NCBI GenBank assembly: GCA_947034885.2
Contig: OX344751.2
Location: 43,925,082-43,989,081 of the forward strand
DNA from: Thuidium tamariscinum
Taxonomy: Eukaryota; Streptophyta; Bryopsida; Hypnales; Thuidiaceae
Direction: 5' to 3'
DNA: 64,000 nucleotides
Shown here: in pieces, positions 1-12,325 of the stretch
Layout: every line of letters starts with the position of its first letter
How positions within the stretch are numbered: position 1 is the first letter of the stretch
The notes under the pieces: generated by a model
Told to the model about the DNA's origin: nothing
Seen by the model: only the letters and a program-made list of their open reading frames with translations
Databases searched by the model: none
Made by a program: the position numbers and the translations under genes

Positions 1-776
1 TAAAGTAATAGGTACATATTAACGTCAATCTCGTTATATTGGAAGATTATTCATGACATCGGTCCTTTTCAAGTCAGATGTCTTGAAACCTAAATTTATA
101 TTGACCCCAGTTTTCAGAGCTTTGTGCAGTTGAGTGTCACAATTTGGAGCACTACTGAATTGGTAGACGGCATGTTGGGTTACAGAATTGTTTTCTCTTG
201 GTGACTACATGAAATTAGATTGACGAATTTTTTCACTTGTCTTTCAGCATTGAAGTGTTGCCAGTCGGGAAGCATTGATCTTAGTGATTGCGTGCGAAAT
301 CGGGAAGAAGAAGGCAGTGATACCGGCGTGAATTGCGTCGGTGTCAGAACCCAAGGAGGAAAACTACCGTTGAAAAGACAAACTAACCAGGTCGCATCGA
401 CTGTCCCCGCAATGTGCCTGAGGAGTAACGCCCACACTTCCCTTCTCTTAAATTCAATACGGCATACGTTTCATCAATTACCACAAATGTCAATATGTGC
501 AGGTCAGGGAATCTGCTGCCATGTTCAGAGAGCTTGAAGACCCCGTTACTTACTTTAGGGTTTAGGGCCTTCACGTTAGGCTTAAGTAATTTCACAAAGT
601 GCGAGATATGGAAAACTAGATTTTTGTAGGGACGAAGTCAAGTTTGAGGGATACAAAAGTAGGGTAGAACTGCTCCATATCTTTTCACTCTATCTTCAAA
701 AACCAATGTTAAATCCTTTAAACTCATTCAATATGATCGCTCGCTAGGGTTTTGAAAGTCGTTTGCTTGTGTGCAG
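1..776. other. Region upstream of the MOK-type kinase
   Basis: No separate gene is recognised here. The region should hold the promoter and the first coding exon or exons of the kinase that starts at 777, because the first exon I can read opens two bases into a codon just after an acceptor (TGTGCAG) and lacks a start methionine. I could not choose among the short ATG openings here. The local base composition is more balanced than in the repeat-rich part of the window. Confidence 0.4.
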
Positions 777-3412
777 AGTATGTTCTGCTCGCAAAGAAGG
801 GCGAAGGTACCTTCTCCGAGGTGATCCAAGCGCAATGCAGACAGACGAGCACATCTGTGGCCGTGAAGTGCATGAAAGGCAGTTTCAAAAGTATAGAGCA
901 GGTCTGATGTGCTGGTCTCCCTTGAATTTCTTAATTCCATTGCAACTCTTGCGTGTGAGATTCGCATAGCCTAATCTAATGATTGCTGGAAGGTGTTGAA
1001 ACATCATAATAGTTCCAGACGGACATTCAAACCATGTATCATACAAGCGAACTCTACATAACCTTGAACACAATGTGTCTCATGCTCTTAACCGCATACC
1101 TTCTTAATTTGTCATTGTCCTCAATCTCAGACATCGTCGTCATCTTTCCGAAGGTTATTCAAGTGGCACTGAACCTCGAGGTGTCTTATATTCGCAGGTG
1201 CCAAAGATGCGGGAGATTCGGGCTTTGCAAAAGCTGTCCCCACACCCGAACATCATCAATCTCCAGGAAGTATTATAGTATTCACTGAACTAGACACCAT
1301 TTGCAAGCTTCTTTACTTACACCGATTCATGAATGCCTTATATTAGATGTCAACACAGACACTATATAAAACTTTCACACAGCTTGTTGAACTTACAGCG
1401 ACCCACCAACTCGGAAGTTGTGTTTGGTCTTCGATTTGATGGAGATGAATGCCTACGATCTCATTCGAGGACGTGACGATCACTTGACCGAAGATCGGAT
1501 AAAGGGCTTGATGTACCAGCTTCTTCTAGGTGACACTTGCCTTTTCTTACTCCGAATTTCAAGTTTTGATGGATCACAGTTTGATGAATTATCAAAGAAC
1601 TTACCATTTTTCTTCCGCAGCTATGGACCACATGCATTGCCATGGGATCTTTCATCGCGATATAAAGCCAGAGAACATCCTTATAACAGGGGATTCATTG
1701 AAGGTATTGCTTCCTCAAAGCCAATTTATAGCAACTCTGAAAAAGTATATTATTAGCTAATTCCATATCAACATTTCCTAATTCACATTCCAGTCTTCTC
1801 ATCGTAAAACTTGAAAACGTGTTGTTGAATCCAATGAATCCCAAGATTAGACCCTACTGGTGTCCGTTCCCAACATTCTTGGATATGTATCAATCAACTG
1901 TGATGATGCATTACAAGATGCAATTTAACATTCAAATTTCATCTCTCGCGGGCGAATAGATTCAAAGAACAACTGTTCCGGTTGAATGAAATCAAGCATT
2001 CTGGGCTGATTTTTGTGGCTCTGTGGTGCGAGGGACACTAGCTTGCGGATTTTGGAAGTTGCCGGAGTATTTACTCGAAGCATCCATACACAGATTACGT
2101 CGCCACTCGCTGGTAATCACGTTTGTTTCACTCTTCAAGGATTCCATTGCTAGTCCTGATGATTTCCTTAGAGAATGGCACTGATATTTTCTATAATAAA
2201 AACACGAGTAGTCTGACTGCGTTGCAATTGTTACCGAAAGTCTAAATCTTATGTTCACAAAAGCTCGGTAGAATGGGTGTGATTTGGGGACAAGGTACCG
2301 AGCACCTGAATGCTTGCTAACAGGTGGATATTACACCTACAAAATGGACATGTGGGGGGTGGGTTGCGTGTTGTTTGAAATAGTTAGCCTTTACCCACTT
2401 TTCCCAGGTTCAAATCCCTTATTTACTTACTTTTTGTCAATGAGTTTTTTTGCCTTTTTTTTTTCTAGAATTCGAATGCATTTCTTATATCGTTAATGAT
2501 TTTGCAACTATTAGGGCTTAGCTTAGATGACGAAGTTTGGGTGGGTCATGTCAGGGAACAATGAGCTGGACCAGATACACAAGATACACCAAATCTTAGG
2601 AACACCACCCCAAGCGCTTCTTGACAAGATGAAGAAGTAAGTCAATTTTCTTAAGGACTCCCTCAGTGCGTTCTGCCTTTTAACACCTCAATGCGTTTAT
2701 TGACGGCAATAGATTCGATTTTGGGTAACTATTGCAAGTCTTGGCTGAAAAGAATACCGGCGAGCAGGAGATCAGGACATGCAAATTTCAATTTTCCGTC
2801 ACTTGATGGCACCGGTATTGCGAACCTGATTCCGCATGCTTCTGCAGCTTGCGTAGAGCTTGTGAACAAGTTGCTTGCCTACGACCCTGCTGAGAGGTAA
2901 GGTACTTTCCCAAATGTTCCTGGCAGCAATTTGATCTTCAACTTGCTCCTGAAGAATATCCACGACTTATCAGTACTAGAGAGATGATGTCAACGAGTGC
3001 TTGTGATTAGGCCAGCCCTTTTAAACCCATTTCACTGACAACCTAAATACTACTAGACTTATGTCAAATTTCTCTCCATTCTCCTATTTAGCTGAATTCT
3101 ATTAGAGAAGTGCCTGCTTCTCTTATGGAAAACACTGTGAATTTCTAATGTTCGTCAACGGAATATTTATGGTAATCTAATCTGGGACTGAGTACTGAAC
3201 CTTTGCAATATTTTGGATTCAGGCTATCAGCGAGGCAAGCACTTGCGCATACTTACTTCCAAGACTTACGAGGAAAGGAGCAACTTCCGGAAGCGTTCCA
3301 TGCTGCCTGTCCTACTCAGAGTCCGGTCGTCTGGGATTCATTGATGTCACCCCGACCGTCCAAAATCTTCAGCTTGTGTCGTGATTGCTTTGACGATGTG
3401 ATCCCGATGTGA
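777..3412 (+). CDS. MOK: MOK/LF4-type protein kinase, nine exons read, 5' end unresolved
   Basis: Serine/threonine kinase of the RCK (MOK/MAK/ICK) group. Exons with GT-AG borders and matching phases: 777-901, 1198-1277, 1399-1529, 1621-1703, 2042-2112, 2295-2407, 2555-2636, 2768-2896, 3223-3412; about 334 residues plus a missing N-terminus. Visible in order: glycine loop GEGTFSEV, beta-3 lysine in VAVKCMK, MNAYDLIRGR hinge region, catalytic loop HRDIKPEN, magnesium motif DFG, activation loop TDY then ATRWYRAPE, DMWGVGCVLFEI, FPGNNELDQIHKIHQILGTP, and AYDPAER before a short tail ending in VIPM. All catalytic residues are present and no exon is broken. The YKMD and ELDQI stretches match MOK better than MAK or ICK. 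In Chlamydomonas the MOK relative LF4 limits flagellar length; a sperm-flagellum role here is inferred. The first exon was not found. Confidence 0.88.
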
Positions 3413-4340
3413 ACATTAAGCTGAAAAGAATAACAAAGGTCAGTACTTTTAACATGCTTTTCTAGTATTTTCAAGGCTTCAAATGTGGTTAAAACCGTGA
3501 GAAACAAGGATGCTCCCCTCGAAAGTATTCACATGCTTCTGCAATAACAGTGGTCTATACTGTTTGCCATCAAGTCCATTATATATTGTCATCATGCACG
3601 GTAACAATCAACGACACTTACGCTTCATTAGGTAGCTTAGAAGTAGTGTAAGTTTTTCAGTTGTGACGAGATTAGGTAGCAAATATGCCATCAATTTGAA
3701 TTCAACAAGCAGTCTCGATTGCACTTCATGTCCAGCATCTCTCAACTTCCCACTGGATCTTTGAATGCCTCCGAAGTTGCAATAGAGGTAACAAATTCTT
3801 CGACCCTGGAATCACATTTGGAAGGACGAAAGATCTAGATTTATAATTAACCCTTCTGGCTCAAGTACATCAAATTAATGTCAATCACGAATGCGTCCGC
3901 TCCGAAAGACCCTTGAAGTATTTCAAATTTCCTATAATGCGATGTTTGATCAAGTGCAAAGATATGAATACTGTGACAAGGCTTACTCACCAGACCTGGG
4001 AAACAGGTTGTAACGTTGGGACAACACGAAGAATTATTTTGTGAAGTGGAAATAGGGTTCCACCTCATGTAAGTGATCCATAGCTCAGTGCCGCGAGCTT
4101 GTGATTCGCGCTCGCATTAGTGTTCCCCGCTCTCCACTCACAGGAGCCAGAAGAAAGGTTTGACAACGCGGTTCTTACAACACTGAATTTATCATGCCTC
4201 ACGAACCGAATTCTCTTTTCGCTTGCTCTTTGTACACACAATCGTAGAAATATCCTGAGACGTGTAAACCCTGTATGTGATCCATATATGTACCTCTGCT
4301 CCACATATACTGTCCAAATTAATCGGGATTGTCAAATTGA
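3413..4340. other. Convergent intergenic region
   Basis: This stretch lies between the kinase stop codon and the end of the PPR pseudogene and probably holds the kinase 3' UTR. I see no coding region, RNA gene or mobile element in it. Confidence 0.5.
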
Positions 4341-6481
4341 TCACCAATAGTCTTTAGAAGAACACAAGCAATTCTTGAAGTGATGAAAGTGATTCACATC
4401 CCTGACCATAATCTCTTTCCTGGTTACTTTGGAGATCAATTTGGATGCAGTATGACAATCTGAACACACCCGAAGGTTCTTGTAGACACGAATCGGTTTA
4501 GTAATAGGTGAGCTGATAAGCCCATACGCGATAGCGAAGGGAAAACTCTTTATCCTTCTCGTCAATATTGTGCAACACAGGCCGGTTATCTGGAAGGTAA
4601 CCTTCAGCCTTGATTTCTCAGTCAAACTGCTCAGCTCTGCATATATCTCCTTTGTTTCTGGGTGAGATGTATCCCCTACAACAAAGGCATGAATCTTGTT
4701 ATCAGCTTCGATCCAGCTACACCCCGGTTCCTTGCGTTTACCTCTTTGCTGCATCATAGTGGACACGAACGATACCTCCTCCCACTTCCCAGCTGCAGCA
4801 TACATTTTGGAGACGAGTACGTATGTCGCGGCATCCTTGGGGTCCAACTTGACCCGCTCTCTGGCCGCAAATTCACCCAACTCCTAATTCCCATAAGATT
4901 TACAAGCACCAAGCAAAGCTTCCCAAAGTTGCTCCATCTGGTTCAACTGACATATCATCAATCCAGAGCTTTGCTTCCTCCAGGCGACCTGCCCGCCCAA
5001 GAATATCCACCATGCAGTTCCAATGCAGCACATTAGGAACGATTCCATGATCTTGCGACATAGCAAGGAAGAGGTAACGGCCTTCATCAACAAGACCTGC
5101 AATACTACAGGCCGATAACCTGTTACAAATGAATACCCATCAGGCTTCACGCCGGCTGCATTCTAGAGCTTCAGACGCATACCCATGTTGTGCAAGTCCT
5201 CCAATCATCGCAGTCCATGTCCTTACATCACGTTGCTCTATTCTGTCAAAACCAGTCGCGCATCTTCGACGCTTCCACACTTTGCATACATGTGGACCAG
5301 AGCATTGCCCACTCGCACATCTGACTCAAATCCCCCGTCACGAGCATAGCAATGAACCTTCTTCACCCACTCCAACCCCCCCTCGCTTGCACATGAATCC
5401 AGGATGCTCATATAAGTGACTGCATCTGGTTTGAAGCCTTCCCGGAGCATTTGGAGAAACAATCGATATGCTTCCTCACCACAACCATTTTCAGCATATG
5501 CGCCGATCATCACAGTCCACGTAATCGAGTCCCGGTTCTCCATTCTGTCAAAAACCAATCACGCATCATTGATACTCCCACATTTCGCAAATAGGTGGAT
5601 TAGAGCATCGCTCACACGCACATCCGTCTCAAATCTCCCTTCACGAGCATGGCTGTGAACCTCCTTACCCACTCCAAAGATCCTGCGCTTACTCAAGCAT
5701 TCCAGGATGCTCACATAAGTAAATGCATTTGGGTTGAAGCCCTCTCGTTTCATCTGGACAAGAAGTTGATATGCTTCTTCACCACAACCGCTTTCTGCAT
5801 ATGCTCCAATCATGACATTCCAGGAAAAGACATCACTGATCAACTTATCAAAAGTTTTCCGTGCATCGTTTACGCTCCCACACTTGGCATATATTTTAAG
5901 GAACGCAGTCCCCACACGCACATCTGATTCGAAGGCACCATGCCAGATTTAGGCATGAACTTCAAGACCCCATTTTAAAGCTGATGGGCTCGCACAGGCC
6001 TTCAGGATGCTCAAATAAGGAACTGCATCCGGCTGCACACCTACTTGGCGTATTTGATTGAAAACCTTCATTGCATCTTTTGTACGACTGTGCAGAGCCT
6101 AACCTCCAATCATTTTGGTCCATCTAAAGACATCCTTCCCCACAAGTTCATCAAACACTCGGCATGCATCTTCCAATCTCCACATCTGATATAAGTACTT
6201 AATAGGTTGTTTTCCACGTATATATTCTGCTGCATTCCACTGTCAATGATGCATTCATGAACTTGCTCGACTGATGTAAGGTCTTCCTGCTTCACGCACC
6301 GCTTCAGAACTTCAGCAAACATGCACGAGCCTGTAGGCATGCTTCGTTGTAGTCGGTTCTTCAAACTATCAACTGACTCACTCGTGGTTTCTTGCGCTGT
6401 GCATGTGCACATTGCCACCGCCAACTTGAACGGATTGCTTTGACTATCTTGCATTGGTGGGCAAAGTGTTTCTTCTTCCAA
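4341..6481 (-). pseudogene. PPR protein of the PLS-E-DYW class, decayed
   Basis: An intronless host gene for an organelle RNA-binding/editing type protein, now broken. Read on the minus strand it gives an N-terminal part with VLKRCVKQEDLTSVEQVHE, then repeated PPR units (WNVMIGAYAESGCGEEAY, TYVSILE, VRVGNALVHMYAKCGSVEDA), an E domain (WEALLGACKSYGN, KLDPKDAATYVL, KEPGCSWIEADNKIHAF) and a DYW domain ending NLRVCSDCHTASKLISKV and KDYW. The frame is lost several times. Stops occur after the first PPR block (about 6105), near 5950, between 5238 and 5150, and at SYGN-stop-ELGEF (about 4880). Frame changes occur near 6175, 5110, 4930 and 4615. At about 4545 the reading KDKEFSL runs straight into AIAYGLIS, so the HSE deaminase motif is missing. 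The start is not resolved. Confidence 0.9.
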
Positions 6482-9400
6482 AATTGCCCTCGGGTAACCT
6501 GACTTATCAATTAACTCTTCATGAGAACAACCTTCACCTTCATATCATGGGGAAGTAAACTCAATCAATTTTTACTAACGAGGATGCATCGTCATATACA
6601 GAACATAAGTCAGAAAGTAATTGCACTTCATATGCACCTAATAGTGATCAGTGAATATCATAAAGAAAGAAAAATAAGAATTTTGCACAAACTAAATCCT
6701 CAAACCAATGTAGGTCACAAGTTTCATGTAGAACATAACAACACAAATGACGAAGTGTAGGTTTGACATTCACCTTCAAATAAAAGCTTCATCAGTAGCA
6801 CAGCTATTGCACCTACTTCTACTTCTTGTCACATAGGGAGACAATTTATGCTCATGCAAATACCTATTTGATTGTACACTGTCTTGAGAATCACTAGTGT
6901 GATAACCAACATGGGATGATGATTCACATTGAGTCACCAACATGAGCATTGCCTTCACCCATATTGGAGTTGACCAACCATCTACCCAAAAAGCTTTCTT
7001 TGTCAACTTGTGTTTAAATTTACATGATTTGGGATAAATCTATTGGTAACATAACATAATATCAAATACTAGAAACCAATCAAGGAATACACATTGTTTA
7101 ACATGAAAGTAATCTAATTAGCCATCACTCCACTCCAAAAAACACTTACAATATGCTTCTTGTTTCTCAAAGTGCACATGACCTTGTATAACAATAAATA
7201 ACCTCTTCATTGCTTCCCTCCGACTTCTAACATCTACTAACTACTAATCGTAGTGATAATCCTAGAGGTACCTTGTAAACTCTGTGGTCCCACCACTGCA
7301 AAGGATTTGCAAAATGCTCCTCCCAAACTTGATGAACGGTCTGTCCTTCGACTGATTCAATAGGACCGTACTTTAAACATGTCAGATCACATTTTTCTCT
7401 TCTTCCTTTTTGAGAGAGATAGGCAGTACCCTCGTCTTTCCATCAAGGCAGGCATCTGATACATACCTGAAGCATTGGTACTCACAGATAGTCCTCTCCA
7501 AACTGATGACGATAAGCACCTAATCTTTCGCTACTCCTTCCTCCACGCGAAGACAAAACCAGAAATGAAGAAAGGTGAATACGTTAAGGCACAGAGGCTT
7601 CAAGAGCGTGATCACAGAGGCATCCTGCTCACACGGATTTCAAAAAAAACGTCAAAAAACACTTTGGTAGAGTTTGAGCATAAGATACATATCAGTACTG
7701 ATATTTGACGCTCAACATTCAACCAACCCAGTTCATGTCCTGTCACTTAAACTTAGATGGAAAGCATAACACCCTAGTCATCAAACATTGAGCTGAAGGA
7801 ACCTAAATATATTGGACACATATGTTTGAAAATTGTTTGGATGAGTATCTTGAACATTTTCCGCCCCTTTTATGTGTTCTATGTCTGCTAAGTGAAGCTC
7901 CTTCTCCAAATGTATGCAGTCTGAAACCTTGAGTAAAAGTTGAGAAAGTAGTATACAAGTATCAACTTCCCCCTTTCTACTGAGTTTTTTCTGTTTTCCA
8001 AATTGCCAAACCTCTAGTCAGGAAGAGAAACCATCCTTGTTTGGTCCACTAACCCCAACCTCAACATTAGCAACATCCAATGGGTACAGCAAGCCTCAAA
8101 AATTAACTTCAGCATAGACACAGAGTACTATGTACAATTGTCAATATCTTCAATTCTGTTCAAAAGCATCTATTCCTTGTCTGTTTTGTATAGCTCCTTC
8201 TCAATATTCAGCAAGAAAAATTTCCACTGTATGCAGCTTCCAGAGAGAGAACCTCTCCCAAAGCAGATCCAAGGCGGCTCCTTAGGAGTACCCGCCAAGA
8301 CCACCTTGACTTCAATCTACACAGGAAGTAACAATGTAAGAATCATTCTCTCTGAGTTCTTCAGCTACCTACCACCTCTGTCTGCACTTCCCTCGAATTA
8401 CTGAAGCCTAATCAAGAAAACTCCAAGCAGGAAGAGAAACCAGAAAAATGTATGCAAACTCTCAATGCATGCAAAAAGTCTTCAAACTTCACATTGTCGA
8501 AGAGAGAGGATCACATGCGCGGCATTCAACTCTGAAAGCTTTCTGCTCCGTTTGCGAAGGTTTACTTGGCAGTGGAGACTCAACGAGCAGAAGCTCGGAA
8601 GTTACATTTCAGTATGCAAAGAGCTCGTGAACGACAGTAGAAGTGAGAGCCCTAAAATCCAGTCAGAGGAGTCCTGTTCCTTATCAAAATGGTGTCTGAC
8701 CCCCGCAGCAACGCCATAACCCCCTGCCTACACACATTTCTGAGAATTCTCACTCAATATTCTGCCCTTCAATGCTCCTTCCCCAGGAGTTACAAGCTAA
8801 AATCCTGGTCAAGCGCACCTTCAGTCAAATTCGTGCCAAAAAAAAATTTTAAACGAGGAGCGATACAAACAAGTCCACGTTCTCTTTGACGAACAAAAGA
8901 ACTGGAGAACGAATTCAATTCAACAGATGCTTGATATTCGCCATCGGCAGTGTTTCTTCAAATGCTCCACGATACTTTACAAACAGGAGTTCGTTAAAAC
9001 TACTAAAGCTGTAACAAAGAAAATGGTGAGGAATCTGAGATTTCTGACGACGTGAGCGCTAAGAAAGAATGCAGCCACAGATACACAATATCAATGAAGG
9101 AATGCATCTCCTTCTCGACATGGCCAAGAACCGTGAGCAGAAACCTCGATGATCCTGGAATTTTTTTGTCAATTGATTCTTTCAAAATATGATTGTAATA
9201 TGAGAGCGCCGGCGGCGCCATTTCATCATTTCGTGGCGTTTCGACGAATTTGAACCAGTATACAAAGAGATTGTTAGCAATTTTTCATCCATTTCTTGTT
9301 ACTTGACCTTCCTTAAAGGATTATGAAGAGTACTTAATTCATTTTGTAATCTTGTGAGTATTTCTCTTCACATGAATTAAAAATTACAGAAAAAAATGGA

Positions 9401-10320
9401 TCACAAAATATGCTATTTTCAATGTATTTTGGGAAGTTGTTGCTCCTTGCTCTAAATCTCAAATTTTATTCCAAAAAAAATGATATTTTTGGAGTTTGAG
9501 ACCAACCAAAAAAATGAGGGTAATCAATTCTAGTTTCTTCCCCAATTGAAATTTTGAAAAAAAATAAAACATAATTTTGAATATTTTATTTCAATTTGAA
9601 CTTTGGATGTATTTTCAAAGTCTTCTGGATTATAGAATGACACTAGAAATGAGTTTACACCATGATGTTTGCCACTAAAATTTCCATACATGGTGAAATT
9701 CTCAAATTTTTTGAGATGATTTTCTATTTAATATGATTTTTCTTCACTTTTTCTTCAAAAATTCTCAGAAAAATCTATTTTCCTAGGAAAATCTAAAATT
9801 TTCAGGAAGTAAAAAAGAGATGTAACTCCATCTCTAAAAAGTAAATGAAAGAATTTTCATACACATCTAGTCTTGAAATGGCAACAAACTAAGTACTAGG
9901 CATAGGGGCATAAAAACAATGGTTATAAGCCCAACATTTAAGGGTTAATTGTAAAGGACCCTACAGTTTGAAAACAACTGTCAGAGGGATATATAACTAA
10001 AAATAACTTAGTAGAAAAGAAACACGGCACCAAACTCCTTAGGACCTCGGTTTGGTATTCCAACAAGTTTAGTCCTATGTTTTTCTCAAACTTTGAGTCC
10101 TAATCTCCCATTACACACATTTTACAATTAAATCTATTATGGAAGGAAAATTTATCAAAATTCAAAATGTTGTTAGGTTAACCTTCAAAAGGTCTGATAG
10201 AGACTATATATATGATTGTGTATTTTACTCTTGGAATACAAAATATGTATTGTAATATGGAAATACATACATAATTGGATTGAAAATTCATTAAGTACCA
10301 TCTTTCATCCAAAGGTCATT
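6482..10320. other. Gene-free region, nothing recognised
   Basis: Only short open frames without family resemblance were found. From 6.5 to 9.2 kb the composition is mixed. A 72-codon minus-strand frame at 9003-9221 begins MAPPALSYYNHILK but has no clear splice partners. From about 9.25 kb the sequence turns strongly AT-rich and stays so up to the TTAA element at 10325. Confidence 0.4.
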
Positions 10321-10324
10321 TTAA

Positions 10325-11250
10325 CCCCTAAAAGTTTTTGACTATGTTTTCACCAAAATTGCTCCAAAAATGTCATTTTTAGGATAACTATCAAATTTTA
10401 GAAAAAAAACATTTTTAGAATAATGTAACCATAGGATCTTAGAGTAAACTAGTTTGAGAGCATGTACAAAAAATTTCAGAAAATTCCGCCATGTAGATTG
10501 TAAGATAATAGGGTTTGAAGTTACAAAAATTCCCTTTTTTATCACTGCGGAAATCCGGGCAGCTGCACTTCAGAAGGCCACATTTGTATGAAAAAATATT
10601 CAAAATGGTTGTTACTCTTCGGATTCATTCTTCAATTCAAGTTGGCTACATGCTCAAAAAATTTCAAATCATTACGAATTGTACAACATGTACAAAAAAA
10701 AATAGTAAGTAGAGAGAAGTAGAGAATGATTCAAAACACTAAATGTTCAACAATTTATTTATTGAATTGAAAAATGCCAATCTCAATGGTTCTAATGTTG
10801 TAATAAACATTCTACACCCAATGTTTTTTGTTTTTTTCAAAAATATTGAAAATTGAGTAAAATAAAGGACTTCAAAGTTTATTTTAGAGTAGAGAATCCA
10901 TAACTACCCGCAAACTAAAATTCTTCATAACTTTTGACTCATTAATCCAAATGGAATGATTCAAAGATTTCCACATATATATAAATCTATTAAACCAATT
11001 TCAAATTTGGGTTTCCAAAAAAAGTGATTTTTTCTGATCTGCCCGAACTGCCTGAGTTGAGAAACAAACAACATATTATGCAATAACTTTTCAACCACGT
11101 AGTCAAAAGTCATGAAAATTGTTGGGCTTGAAAGATACTCCTCGTCCACACCTTCTATTAAATTTTGGTTCCAAAATATAGAAATCTCTAGTCACACGTA
11201 CCTGCCCAAAATCACTATGTTGCCAAAAAAGCACTTTGGTCCTTTAGGGG
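10325..11250 (+). mobile_element. TTAA-flanked MITE, piggyBac-like, copy 1
   Basis: A 926-bp non-autonomous DNA element. The sequence shows TTAA at 10321-10324, then CCCCTAAAAG at the left end, and CTTTAGGGG at the right end followed by TTAA at 11251-11254. The interior is shared with copies at 28099, 35689 and 53638, which lie in the opposite orientation; a shared landmark is GACTATGTTTTCACC just inside the left end. There is no transposase. TTAA target sites with CCC ends are typical of piggyBac-type elements, so that assignment rests on structure alone. Confidence 0.8.
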
Positions 11251-11254
11251 TTAA

Positions 11255-12325
11255 TATCTAAACCCTATTATGTTCAAACATGGAATTGTACTTGTAAAAT
11301 GCTTAGCATTTCGCAACTTCTTCGACATGTAGGACATGCATCATTGAATTTGGCTGGGCAATGCCAGAGCTTATTCATGCAATTTTACATGCAGTTACCT
11401 TGGGGTTGGTTTAATGGCGATATCTCATTACCTAATGGCAAAGCCCAACAGGACACTGTGACACGGCACCGCTCAGGGAGAACAGAACCTTTCCCACCAA
11501 TTGCAATTATGGAATCACCTGGAGACCCACGGCATCATAGAAATTTTTTTTATCATTAATCCATAATGAACCTATATAAATGCAGGTACAATGTGGGAGA
11601 TTTGACTCTCATGTTCAAGATACGTTCAATAAGTCCAAACAATGAACTGTAAGCCGTCTGCTAATAGAGTATGAAGGCTTCAGAGGGCGGTCCCAACGTC
11701 CTAACAGGCGCACGTACCATCACGGTAATAAGGGCAATAAGCTTAATCAGAACTGCACAATGCACTAATCATGAACACCACTTCAAAGTTCAAAATTCCA
11801 ACCCTAGCAATTCCTACAAATGCTCAAATTCATCTTATCACATTCGAAACAACACAATCACTACTGAAGGCATTCAAGAATAAGCTTCGCGACAGTAACA
11901 AAATCATCTCGCTCGCACCGAAATCGATAATGAGACGACTCACAAGCTAGACGACAACCGTACAAGAACATAGGCCAAATGCAAAACCATAATTCCAAGC
12001 CAAGGAGGACAACATGCTTGACGCCCACCAAAGCGACAGACAGGATGACACGAATCAACTCTAGCAAAAGATTCCAGGTACGAAAAGTAAACAAAACTAA
12101 ATTAATATTCACATCGAAAACAAAGAAATACATAGCCATACTCCATTAGACTGTCATAGGAAAGCGAGTTTCAAGTAGCCAAGACCAAGACAAGTATTTG
12201 GAGAATTCACTTCGAATATCATAACCCCCTTCGGAGTATCGAATCACAAGTTGTAATACAATACAAAGATTACTACTAACCCTAAATGACCGAAAAAATC
12301 AAGGCAATACACCTACATCAAGGTA
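11255..12325. other. Flank between the MITE and the tubulin repeat arm
   Basis: No gene is recognised. The part next to 12325 should carry the distal 3' UTR or terminator of the minus-strand tubulin gene. It does not match the corresponding flank of the second tubulin copy beyond 43293. Confidence 0.4.

Noticed and set aside
777-901. Kinase exon read in the frame beginning MLVCRVCSARKEGRR
   Set aside because: Another frame of the same bases gives the kinase glycine loop GEGTFSEV with matching splice phase.
4341-6481. Reading the PPR gene as functional with stops mended by RNA editing
   Set aside because: U-to-C editing acts in organelles, not on nuclear transcripts; frame changes and the missing HSE motif cannot be mended by editing.
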